A program made the translations under genes and the position numbers. Below, piece by piece: positions 12,420 through 23,447 of a DNA stretch of 64,000 bases. Origin of the DNA: Ciborinia camelliae (lineage: Eukaryota > Ascomycota > Leotiomycetes > Helotiales > Sclerotiniaceae); assembly GCA_025890175.1 (NCBI GenBank), contig JANPYM010000010.1, positions 631,782-695,781 on the forward strand, given 5' to 3'. Numbering within the stretch: position 1 is the first letter of the stretch; every line of letters begins with the position of its first letter. The notes beneath the pieces were generated by a model. It saw only the letters and a program-made list of their open reading frames with translations, searched no databases and was not told the origin of the DNA.

Positions 12420-14538
12420 ATGGCGCTCAACGACGAGCTGTCTATACAAGAGGCTCAACAAGAAGCCAAACAACAGGATGAAAAGGTAGATATATCTGCA
12501 GGAACAAATACTACCACCCCACCTACCAGCAACAAAGTCTATATTCAAGGGCTGAATCTATGGCTGATTGCTTCAACGTAAGTCCAAAAACAGAATATCC
12601 GACCTCAGGACTGATCATGGATATCAAGGGTGGCATTGATGGTCTTTCTGGTCGTTCTAGAGATCCCAATCGTTCCGACATGTCTAATTACAATTTCTAA
12701 TGAGATTGGGGGGTTTGACAATGTTAGCTGGGTCATATCAAGTTATCTGCTTGGTAGAATCGGTAAGCAGCTTATACACAATCAGCATCTTTACTGAGCG
12801 TCTGCTAAAAATCTCTACAGGTGTGATGGTTATCTTCGCCAAGTTGAGTGATCTGTTCACTAGGAAATCTGTATTCACTACCTCAATTGCCATTTTCACT
12901 GTGTTTTCCGGTGCTTGTGGTGCCTCCAAGACAATGACACAACTGTAAGTTCAATAAACTGTGTGTGTGGTTCCCCCCCTCTCTCCTTTTTCTTCGTTGT
13001 CACGAAGTCTCATTGTTGATCTTGATACTCAACATTATATCTTAGCATCATCTTTCGCGCTTTCCAAGGATTAGGTGCCGGCGGCGCATATTCTCTAAGC
13101 ACCATCATTCTCATAGAACTAGTTCCACCCCGGAATCTTGCGAAGTCAACTGCACAACTGGCAATGGTCACAACCTTGGCGAATGTTCTCGGTCCTATCA
13201 TCGGCGGTGCAATCAGCAATGATACTCACTGGAGATGGATTTTTCTTCTCAAGTAAGTTTGCGGGATCTTTTGCTATTTCTTACATATTGACTTTTTTAA
13301 AGTGTTCCTATTGCTGCTTTGGCACTTCTAGTTGCATTGTTCGCGATTCCAACAAGATTTCCATACCATACCGAAGCCGAATTGGGTATCAAACAGCGCA
13401 TCTTTGGTACAAACCCAAATAATACCCCTTTGACCGTTCACGTCAACTCCAAAAAGGATTATCTGCGTGCAAACTTTCTTCCAAATGGCATGTTCCTGGC
13501 GGGTGAGGGGACAGCGAAGAAGCTCGATATAATCGGAACTATTCTCGTCTTACTCGCGACCATCACTTTGGCTGCCGGTTTTCAGGAAGCAGATTCAAGA
13601 TTCCCTTGGAAATCTGCATATGTGATATGTTTGCTCTTAATTTCTGGAGTACTGTGGATCTTGCTTGTTTTGTGGGAGCGAAAGGTTACTCTCCTCGATG
13701 GTCCTCAGGAGCCCGTGTTACCCTGGAGATTTTTAACAAGTAAGGCAATGACTGGGATTTTGCTGTAAGTCTGCCATCAAGACCTGCTTCTGGCTACCAT
13801 AGAACTAACAATATCAGTCTGTTCTTCCTGATTGGAGGGCCATTAGTGGTGACGTTATATCAAACTCCCCAGATGTTCCAGTTAGTCTATGGACTCAACG
13901 GTCTAGATGCTGGTATAAGAGTTGTGCCATTCACGGCACTATGGGCTGTCGGATTGCTAGTTTCGCCTACGTTGGCTGGTAGGCTAAAGGTTCCGCCGAT
14001 CTACATCATAATCGCAGGCTCGTGTATTCAAACTCTCGGCTTTGCCTTGATGGGAACAATACCAGTTACCCTTCAAATTCCTTCCAGAATCTACGCATAC
14101 GAAGTCATTGCTGGGTTAGGGTGTGGCCTAGTTTTTCCTTTGCTGTTTGTCATGATACCCTTCGTGGCTGAACCACGCGACCGAGGTAAATGATTCGTGT
14201 TCTTATCACAATGAAGATCTAATTTGAATTTAGCTGTAGGAATGGCCACAGGAAGTCAGTTCCAAGTCATGGGCAGCACGATTGTGCTCTCTATTGGCAC
14301 TTCAGTCTTCAACGGTCATACCCGAGCTCTGCTTGAGTCCCTCCTTGGAGGATCGAGTTCGGCATCAGTCGTTCATCTCGGAGAGTCAATCCAACATGTG
14401 CCACATGAAGTACAAGACCAGATCCGACGCATACTTGCCGAAGGATACAATCGCCAATCACTTGTTCTTTGTGCTGCCGCTGCCGCTCAAGTGCCGGCGG
14501 CATTGTTACTATGGAGAAAGAAGCAGATTAGAGTTTAG
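12420..14538 (+). CDS. MFS drug/metabolite exporter (DHA-type)
   Basis: Seven exons join in frame to 585 residues: 12420-12577, 12629-12762, 12821-12944, 13046-13252, 13303-13764, 13818-14185, 14234-14538. After a polar 45-residue N-terminus come about 14 hydrophobic segments, the pattern of fungal toxin and drug efflux proteins. Family motifs are visible: VSWVISSYLLGRIG in segment 2, the loop KLSDLFTRKS, the FRAFQGLGAGG motif, ANVLGPIIGGAIS (motif C type) and WRWIFLL. The central loop (about residues 240-285) is hydrophilic. All reading frames are intact. It probably exports a product of the neighbouring, now incomplete, metabolite cluster or acts as a general efflux pump across the plasma membrane. 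Confidence 0.9.
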
Positions 14539-16221
14539 CGGCAGTGTTTTAGTTTGGCGGATGAGATATTGGTGTTGCTTTCGGATATATGTGGGTTGGG
14601 GAGAGGCGTTGTTAGGCAGGCCCATATGGCATGCCGGCAGTATAAGTTTATGCTTAGAATCTTGATTTGGGCTAATTTGTGTGGAAATTGAATCTTCGTC
14701 GTAATCAATTCCTTATTACGCTATGTCTGTGTGTATCATTTTTCGTCCGAGGCTCATTGCTCAAGATAGTTTCTATAGTCACAAAGCTTTGTGCTCAAGT
14801 CAGTTATCAATTTATTACCTACATTCTACATTGATCTAGTAACGATTCCAACCTCGAGTGAAGAACCCAGTAGTATAACCTTAGGTCTACAACTTACCAA
14901 CTCGACGAACCTGAGGCCAGAGTGCCTAGTCGCCAACAGTCGTTACAATATCCTAGTGTTCCTTGATCAAAATGAAGCATATTGATCTCATTGCTATGTT
15001 TTGTTACCATAGCCTTGTCATATATAAAAGCTGCGATTGACCATAGCCGGATTCCCGTTTTTCTGGTATTCGTTCTAGCAATAATTCCCAAGGGAACAAG
15101 AGTACAAACTGCAAAAGGGAGCCCTGGTAGTGCTGCTCCCTCTTTTGTCGCTTCATATATTGTTTCGTTGCCAGGGATATTAAAGTGCCCATCAACCCAG
15201 TGGGTTCGGACTGAAGCAGGGCCGGTACTCGATGCAGTCGAGGACAGCAACCACATACGAAATGATATATTTCTTAGAATAAAATAACTTTCGACTTTTA
15301 TAAGCCCCCTCTGTCTTGCCCATGATTGACATATCGTAATCTTTTAGGAAGTGGCTATCCATAATTTAAATAGAGGCACAGTATTGGTGCAGTCCTATTG
15401 CTTACTTTTAGCTCGCTATTAACCAAATGAAAGCCTAGTCTTCATGACTCAAAGACTTTCAAATACAGATACATTTAAAGTATAACGGTCCGGATATATT
15501 CCCATGATCCAAACATCTCGTAGGTCTAGTAACCATACCTGTTGTCGCGAATTCGTTTCCATAGGAACTACACAGCTATCATTAAGCGCAATATGTATCC
15601 CTAATCTTTTGCATCGTTCAGATGTCTTTTGAGTTATGCCATATAATTTTGATGATTGATGAATACATACTGACATCTTCTTAAATCACATTTTTTTACA
15701 TTTAATCATCTTGAGTGGTAGCTCCAGAATTCAAACCTTGGGTATATGTATAGAATCCTTCCGAGGGCATTTACAGATCAGAACTTTTCAATATATCGCC
15801 ACCCCCATTCACAATCAGCTTCAAGCATACAATGCCTAAAGATATTCAAATGTTCATATAGGAAGATCTTGATGATTACGATAAGTTTCCTGATTTCAGA
15901 GCTCTTTCGACAAGTCGAGTTATTTGGGAATGCAGCTCAAACCGGGTATTAAAAACAGGGTTTCCATATCTTGAATGCATGTATATGATGAATATCTTTA
16001 GATTATTGGCTATTCACGGGAAGCTTCAATGTTTTTGTCGCATCGCATTTAAATCCTACCTAAGTTTGATAACTTTTCTGATGTCGAAAGTATTCGAGTC
16101 TAGATAGATTGTAGTCTAGACTAAGAATTCTGCAACCCCTCCAAAGGCTTATTTCTTCGAAGCTTGCCTACTTTTGTAATTTATAAATACTCATCAAGCA
16201 CCGGAGGATTCGTCATGACAT
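14539..16221. other. Gene-free stretch with a retroelement scrap
   Basis: Apart from the LINE-like RNase H fragment near 15.1-15.26 kb, I see no coding signal. The sequence is moderately AT-rich and may hold further decayed transposon or cluster debris that I cannot identify by eye. Confidence 0.5.
15100..15256 (-). mobile_element. Fragment of a LINE-type RNase H domain
   Basis: The minus strand encodes VRTHWVDGHFNIPGNET followed by YEATKEGA. This matches the end of the RNase H domain in fungal non-LTR retrotransposons (pattern W-V-x-G-H-x-x-I-x-G-N-E-x-A-D-x-x-A-K-x-G-A). The usual Asp after GNE is lost. No reverse transcriptase or endonuclease part is seen nearby, so it is a short, old fragment. 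Confidence 0.5.
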
Positions 16222-17427
16222 GCGGAAATTTGCGAAGAAGCCGTCTTGGAAATCTCACCGATTCGATGAAGCTTTTGGGATCTCACACCGCAGCTCGCTC
16301 GTGGTATACGATGTCAAGAGCTACTACATCTCGACAGGTTTGAAACTTCCTGAGTTGCCGACTTCGTTCCAAACGCCACCGCAGGTATCAATACTATTTT
16401 GCACACCCCTATGTATGAAAAAATCGATGCGATTATTTATTCCAACACAATATACAGAGCGTGTAAAAAGACACTCCAGTCTATTTGCGCGACGTGACAT
16501 GGGGGATTGGAGATATTTTGCATGGAGGTCGAATATCCCATCCCAATGAAGATGAGGATACTGTATGCAAGTTTTCCCACGCCGATGAGCAACTAAACAA
16601 GCGTGGGAAGCATGTCAAGATCGCTATCTTTAATAGATACCGTGGTACATTTACTTGGCGTAAGGTTTCTGTGGAAAGTTATGGTGAAAGCATGTAGATA
16701 TTTCGGTGTATTGGATTGAGTCTTATAGATGGAGCGCACATATTTATCTTGCGAAATTGGGCCCGATTTCTTTGTCAGTAATTGCTATAAGTATGTTTCA
16801 CATTCTACCACAGGCACTTTTACCGATAATTGACCCTGAATATCTAATGGCTTTATATCTTGTGGATGTGCTATACTACATATATCTTTCCGGAACCAGA
16901 GATTCATACGAACCACGCTTCCTACATCCAAATCTGTTCAGCCGTCTAAAGACTGGCTCACGCCAAACTACTTTATTGAGATTTTCCAAAGGGTTTCAAC
17001 AATCGATGCCACTCCATACATTTGCATTCCAGAAGCATTAAGATTCCCACAAGGAGTCTGCGGTGGCAAAGGAAAAACCTGGGATTATTTTCACACCATC
17101 GCACTTGCAGGAGGTCGAAGAATATCTGAGATTTTCCACACAGAGATTGTAGAGAACGAGTCTGGTTTCATAAATCAGTGTTGTTTGGTCAATTTCCGTT
17201 TGCCTTTAAAGATTGCACATTCTCCCACCTCAGTTTCTGCCGCATCGGAGACTGGGCACTTCACAGTAAGTTCTGGTGATGCCCCCAACATTGCAAAATG
17301 GATCGAAGAAACAGCCATTAAGGAATATGATACAATGATCATCACTCAGTACTATTCGGGTGAATTATGGGCTAGAATCAGTGGCCAAATTTATCTTGTA
17401 TTGGAAGATTTTGAATGGGCTGCGTAG
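16222..17427 (+). pseudogene. Relic of a class V aminotransferase (PLP enzyme)
   Basis: The last 500 bases read open and give IRTTLPTSKSV, DWLTPNYFIEIFQRVSTIDA, TPYICIPEALRF, TWDYFHTIALAGGRRISEIF, CCLVNFRLPLKI and the C-terminal ARISGQIYLVLEDFEWAA. This is the typical end of the isopenicillin-N-epimerase-like class V aminotransferase group in fungi. Upstream, pieces of the same protein lie in different frames: GKHVKIAIFN, LSLIDGAH (the Asp that contacts the PLP ring) near 16712-16735, and GCAILHISFRNQ near 16870. Frames change several times and stops intervene. The segment that should hold the PLP lysine (HKW) is not recognisable. I conclude an inactive gene, perhaps once part of the adjacent metabolite cluster. 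Confidence 0.8.
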
Positions 17428-19205
17428 AGACTAAAGGATCTGTGTTTGAGGATTAAGCAAGGACATTGGAAAAGCGGTTAAAGAAACGGAAGACGAGAAA
17501 CACGCCGACTTCGGCTTCTTCGAATGCTGCTTCATGGTATTCTCCATTTCAGAGCTTGTCATTCATCACCGTTCAGATTGAAGTTCGAGTGTAACATTAA
17601 CACGTGCAGAGAACTTACAAAATGGCGTGGACTTGGTTTGTTTGTAATTTCATTTCTATGACGGTGGGTACTCCTCTATGAAGGCGAGGGCCATTTCAAC
17701 CAAGCTGTGAGTGAGCCCGCGGTTTAACAATCTCTCCCACCAAAAGATCAAGAATAGTCTCCAAGACACGGCTTCAAATCGTCAACCATGATTTTCCGGC
17801 TCACAGATCACCTCATCGATTCTCCCACGAGCGATGGAGATATCCCAGTCGGGGTACCAGACTCGACTGGATGATGCAAAGTTTCCCCGGACTACTCCAG
17901 ACTACATCCCAGTAACAATAACACACACAAACAACCCGCAATATCTACTATACAAGAAACATGAAGTCATCAAAATGTAAGTAATATCATTCACTCAGTA
18001 TATATATATATATAAACTCTCCACAAGAAAGTTCTCAGTCTTCAAAGTTCAAATCTGCGATATATAAAAAAACAACCCCTACCTACTTCACCTATACCTA
18101 CCTATAAAAGTGTCTTAGAAACATATAGGTAACCGATCCCGAGATTCAAAAGATTTTCAAGAACATTGAACACGCATTTATATCATATCATATCATATCA
18201 CATCATATCTACTGAATATTTCGGCCCGGGCGGGAGTATAAGTTTAAGAATATGATATATCATGCATGCATACTAGAGATTACCAGGAATCAAAGCAGAC
18301 TATACAGTATACAGTATACAGTGTAATATAGTTTCAAGATCATGCCAGCAGTGCATACAACGAAGAAGCGGTAGTACTATATCGGTACGAAATCGAATTT
18401 TATTAGGTAGGTAGTCAAAGAGATACGTACATAGCTAGGTACGTGTATACAGACATGAAAAAGACAACCACGCTACGCTACGCTGCAAGCTCCGAATGAA
18501 AGCTGATATTAAGACATATATGTAGGTAGGTAAGTAGGTAGATATTATACACCAAACCACTACATTTTTTTCATTTTAATCTTCCATCATCTATCTCAAG
18601 CCGTCTTATTTTCCTTCCTTTCTTCACCGCATCTGGGAGAATTTGAAGAATGGATGGATATGCTTGGATTTAGTTTAGTTTGCTTGGGTTTGTATCATCA
18701 AGTACCTACTGAATGTCGAGTGGCAGACAATATTGCGTACTCCAAACAACCTTACAGCGTTATCCGAGTACGGTACCGAATATCATGCACACAACTGTGG
18801 AAGAATTCTTGCAGAGATTCAGACACGCCAAAGATAGTATTTGCAGTATTGCGCCAGATCTCCGAATAAATTTTGTGGATTCGAAGACGGGGTGATGTTT
18901 TGTGTGGTTTTTGGGCTGTGGTGTCTATTTGTATCGAGATTTTTCTGGCTTCGAATGGGTTATGCTTTCTTCATGTATGTTGTTCTGGGACAGCTTGATC
19001 AAGGTGGAGTTTGGTGGTTGTGTTTTTGTAAACGGTACCTAGTGGGCAAATTTCCCTTAAGAGACTCGTTAACTCCGTGCTAGATGATCCAAAACTTCTG
19101 TGAAGCATTTTAGTAATTATTCCCTATACTTTCTAGCGAACCCCCTTCCCCCCCACCCATTTCTTTTTTCTTTTTTATGTCTTTTATTTGGAAACATCCC
19201 CTTCC
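17428..19205. other. Gene-free, repeat-speckled region
   Basis: No gene is supported. Simple runs include (TA)n near 18000-18015, a CATAT pentamer run near 18180-18205, short ACAGTAT repeats near 18303-18325 and GTAGGTAGG runs near 18404 and 18525. Open frames around 18650-19080 have no domain. Confidence 0.6.
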
Positions 19206-20614
19206 TCAGAGAAAGGTAATGCCATTTTGAAGTTGTAGAAGTGCTTCTGCAGTTGTTCGACGTGAGTCTTCCATTGTATAACCACAATTGCTAGCCGGAA
19301 ATTGCAGTAAGTCATGAACTCTCTGGTCGAGAATTCCGTCCAAGTATGAGCAAAGCCGTTTACAAACAACTTTTGCCGGGCCCCCAACCCACCAGGATTC
19401 GTGTTGAGTCAAGAGCGCGCTCCAATAACATAACATTAATAAAGCTCTGGGTTCCTTCTGATCAAGTAACTCTACAAACGAATCGGGAAGTTCACCCACG
19501 AACGACATGAATCTGCAGATCACGTCCCGGTCATTGCCCAATCGCATCAGTTGATACAAGTTATTCAAGGGACCCTCGTATGAATTCTTGAACGTATCGG
19601 GATCACAATCTACCTCGAATAATCCGCGAATTGCTCTCGATGTTTCCAGAGCCCACGAGTTTAGGGCGGGCAAAACATCATCAAGATCGGGGGCCTCCCC
19701 CTCTGCGACTTGTTTGCAATGGTTATCCAATCCTAGAAAAAGACTATTTTTTTGGTGAGAACGGATATCACTCATAGACCACAAGACGGTCACTCCTCGC
19801 ATAGCACGCAGCCAAGTAAGTCCTCCTGCGGCATCAACATCAACTGTGGAATGGTTTTGTGGTTGCACATTTTTAAATGCTAGCATCGTATGCAGATAAG
19901 ATGATGCGAGACTTGCATCTGCATTACTAGCATCGAATATGGTTCGAAGTTGTAGAGAGTAAGAAGATAGAGAGAGTGCGTAGTGTAATGCGAAAGCAAT
20001 GTTATACTTCTTCTCCTCCGGTCGTAAATAGATGAGATGCCTCGCCGAAAATGCAAGAATTGCATGCATCAAATATGGAGCATTTAAAGAAAGCTCAAGC
20101 CCATGTTGTTGGAGGATTCGCTGGAATGCTGTGGTTCCAATCCAAGGAGAAGTGCAATCGAGAAAATGATTCAATAATTCGAGTGCATCATCCGACTTAT
20201 AAACGGAATCTTTGGAGTGCTGAGTAAGAACACCTGACTGTTCCAGTTCGGAGATGATCTGATCTCTGGCTGATGTGTTAGAAATCGTACCTATTGATAG
20301 TTTTGCTGGCAATGAGCCTTCCGCAGTTGGCTTTGGCGGGACGGAAAAGTCACATTGGAGTGCTCCGAGTAGTCGTTCTGAACATTGACCACAGCTTGGC
20401 CTTACTTCATCACACTAATTGTCTATCAGACAACATCAAAAGTGTATAAGCCCTGATAGTGGCAAACCTTGATTCTGCGCTTTCTGCAGTTATTGCAGCC
20501 ATTCCTGGACTTGGTATGTGATTTCCGGGGACGATACTGCTTTTGCGTTGGTGTGGGTTGCTGTGGCAAATTGGGATTTTCCTTAATCCATTCGAAAACT
20601 TCCTGTTGCTCCAT
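19206..20614 (-). CDS. Zn2Cys6 transcription factor, Upc2-like
   Basis: Two exons, 20468-20614 and 19206-20414, with a 53-base intron, give 451 residues. The intron interrupts the zinc cluster, and splicing restores C-NN-C-RKRRIK-C-DEVRPS-C-GQ-C followed by a last Cys after nine residues. A basic stretch precedes it. The remainder has the middle homology helices of the fungal DUF3468/sterol-uptake-control group (LLNHFLDCTSPW, MHAILAFSARHLIYLRPEE, WLRAMRGVTVLW). It acts in the nucleus as a DNA-binding regulator. The target genes are unknown. It is divergent from a second Zn2Cys6 gene, with 1,035 bases between them, and its core promoter abuts a heptamer array. Confidence 0.9.
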
Positions 20615-20750
20615 TGCTAAAACGACTTGATCTCTCTCTTTCGTAGATGATACACAAGTAGATGTATCAGAAGTTTTGAATGTTGAGATGATTGATAGTT
20701 TTCTATTAGTATTTTAAAGATAAAACGCGGAACTGGAATTTGCTATTGAA

Positions 20751-20760
20751 GTTTTATATA
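20751..20760 (-). promoter_or_regulatory. Putative TATA box of the Upc2-like gene
   Basis: Minus strand reads TATATAAAAC, 137 bases upstream of the start codon at 20614 and directly next to the heptamer array. Confidence 0.5.
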
Positions 20761-20879
20761 CCCTTTACCCTTTACCCTTTACCCTTTACCCTTTACCCTT
20801 TACCCTTTACCCTTTACCCTTTACCCTTTACCCTTTACCCTTTACCCTTTACCCTTTACCCTTTACCCTTTACCCTTTA
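20761..20879. repeat. (CCCTTTA) heptamer array, 17 perfect copies
   Basis: Seventeen uninterrupted copies of CCCTTTA (GGGTAAA on the other strand), followed by a degraded end (CCCCTTTT). The unit resembles but is not a telomere repeat: the fungal unit is CCCTAA and the plant unit CCCTAAA. The array abuts a TATA box, so changes in copy number could alter promoter geometry. Confidence 0.95.
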
Positions 20880-21649
20880 CCCTTTTGATTTCGATCGTCG
20901 CGAAGGGTTGCATCTGTAATTGTATTTCTTTATTTTCCTTTCACCTGCACCTGCACCGACACTAGTTCCATTCCTTAAGAACCTACACTAAACCTTTTCG
21001 ATCCCTAACTAAGGCGACCGGGAGGCAAGGCAAAAAAAAAAGCCAACCCAGTGCTAAATCAATCAGGTTTTAAGTGTGAGTTCTTATAGCTGGAGGTGAC
21101 CTCGGGAGTTTAGACAGTGCTGAGGCAGCTCTTTCTTAAATGGTCCGTGCGTCAATCTTAGAGCTCAGGTACTGTACTACAGTATTGAAATCCACCAAAG
21201 TCCTCAATGCCACTCAATTGCAATACCATCATCATATACATATATACCTATATGATATTCATCATATTCATCTATAAACTCATAAATCATGGTATTAACG
21301 AGAAGGCCAAACTGGCAACCAAGGGGATAGATACCTAACTTTATGATCCAAATGTCACCTAGGCTAAGGTTACATACACCTACGGGTACCTACCTACTTT
21401 ATGCAGGTTGCTTGCTATAAATACCTAATTGGCGAGATGCCACTCATACCCATACAATCATAAGCTATCAATGGGTTACATCCAGTAAGAGGAGAAAACT
21501 GGGTAACGGCGAATTACTTGGAGTCACCTCTCTTTCCGAAAAGTATACGATATTTGATTTCGACCATCAGATTTGCAGCTTAACCTTGAGGAAGAAAGTG
21601 TTCACCAAAGATATATCGTTCAGAGGAGATAAAGTAGAAGGAAGATAGA

Positions 21650-23447
21650 ATGCCTGTATTCGCACGGGTAGCTCGACCAAGAGTTCGGAAAGCTACTCTA
21701 CCTAGATCAAAAACAGGCTGCAAATCATGTCTGTAAAACCCAACTAATAATTATGTTATACCTCGCTGACAGTTTATTTTAGGCAAGTAAGTCCCGTTTC
21801 ATACTCGACTTAACTGTACGATATCGTAAAGTTATTGATATCGTGATTCGGATAGATCCCGACACATTAAATGCGATGAGTCAAAACCTAAATGTCGGAG
21901 ATGTGTGAAAGAAGGATTTGAGTGTATCTACGAATTGGTTGTCAGACCCAGGAACGGAGTATCTCATTTGACGATCGCGCCCAAAGGAAAAGTTTCAGCT
22001 AGGCCAAGCATAACTTGTGAGTCTATCTTCTAGTGAGGTTAATGAATTTGTAACCAAACATCATTTAGTCGGGTCATCTCTAACATTGAAATCACCACAA
22101 ACATCATTATTTGAAGATGAGGCCCAGTATCGATATTTTGACTTTTTCAAAAATGACAATGCATCACTTCTTTCTGGTTACTTTGATACGGATTTCTGGG
22201 AGCGCCTTATACTTCAATTATGCCACCAAGAGGAATTTGTTAAACATGCTGTCGTAGCTCTGGGTGCTCTCGCCAAGGATATGGAAGTAGATTTCAATGT
22301 CCCATCATCCATCGATGCTCGACATATAGCTCCGAGTGAGCACTATTTGTTTGCTTTGGGGGAATACTCGAAATCTCTTCATCTGGCGAGACAGGGTACA
22401 GGGAAAACTGTAGAGGAAGACCAATTGCGAAGTCTACTTGTCTCATGTGTTTTGACCAGTATCTTCGAATTTTATCAGGGTCATCAGGAGGTCTCTCTCA
22501 AAACCATTGCATCAGGCCTCAGGATAATATCTAGTGCTCGGGAAAAACATATGCTCGAAACTCCACATTCGAAATGGTCACTTGGGATCGACATTGATCT
22601 CCTTGCTGTCTTTATCCGTTGGGAACAAACACTTCTATTATTCATGCCATTTCAAGCTCCTTTCGCGCCCCACGGGTCACTTCAGGATCGCGAGGATACC
22701 AAGTTCCTCGACAATATGCCCTTCGAATTCAGCTCTCTCAAGCAAGCACGCCTCTACTGGGATATTCTCAATCGGCGTGTCTTGAATTGGTACGCAGACT
22801 GCAATTACCAATCCCCAGAAGAACTCAAAGATCATTTTATCGGAGTCCATCAACTTAGCCCCCAGCCAACGCCCACGATATATCCCCAAGACGTCTTAGC
22901 CTATAGAACAGCTGACGAAAGATGGACCAGAGCATTTACTCCTATTTTAAACGCAAGTCGTTCGCAGCCTCCATCCTCAGTATCTTATCAAAGCGCAACA
23001 GCACTGATAATTAAACAACTCTGCATGCGTCTTGGCCTTCCGCAAATCACAATTGATAGGCATGAGATTACCGTTCTCTCTGCGACAATACTCGACTTTG
23101 GAGTCGAGATCTTAGAGCCAAAGAACGAGAACCATGATCATCCTCAAGCTTCTCAAAGAGTAGATGACGGACTAGTGACGGGTCTATTTCTCGTAACCCA
23201 GAAATGCCCCGATGCAAAGATGAGAACGAGAGCACTGGAATTATTGTGGAAGCATCCGCGACGCGCCAATCTTTACAAAGCTTCGAGTATAGATGAAGCA
23301 TGGTTTGTCGTTGGGACGGGAAAGGAACCGATGGGATGGCATACGAGGGGTGCTTGGCGATATATCGAGTGGCCAGTCGAATTGCTGGAATGGTCTGTGA
23401 GGCGACGGCGAAAACATTTTAGACCTATGGGTGAATGGATTAGCTGA
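21650..23447 (+). CDS. Zn2Cys6 transcription factor
   Basis: The model is exons 21650-21732, 21856-21958 and 22038-23447, 531 residues. The 123-base first intron splits the zinc cluster. Splicing restores C-KS-C-LSRHIK-C-DESKPK-C-RR-C-VKEGFE-C, a perfect Zn2Cys6 spacing. The second intron (21959-22037, GTATCT..GTGAG) is the least certain junction. It is chosen because the frame after the zinc cluster hits a stop near 22032 while an open frame starts beside it. The long third exon carries the fungal-specific regulatory domain: a YFDFFKNDNASLLSGYFDTDFW helix pair, HAVVALGALAK and LLVSCVLTSIFEFYQG. It is nuclear, with unknown targets, and is divergently paired with the Upc2-like gene. Confidence 0.85.

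Larger units (their letters stand above)
20615..21649. promoter_or_regulatory. Shared divergent promoter of two Zn2Cys6 genes
   Basis: This 1.0-kb space lies between the starts of two head-to-head regulators. It contains a TATA box for the minus-strand gene, the heptamer array and AT-rich sequence with CCTA-type short runs near 21390. Co-regulation of the two genes is plausible but is inference. Confidence 0.6.

Noticed and set aside
5385..17427. Complete, functional and novel biosynthetic gene cluster
   Set aside because: The core synthase, the aminotransferase and probably the cupin gene are broken, so no working pathway can be claimed from this locus.
20761..20879. Interstitial telomere
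   Set aside because: The unit is CCCTTTA, not CCCTAA or CCCTAAA. There is no transition to subtelomeric sequence and genes continue on both sides.
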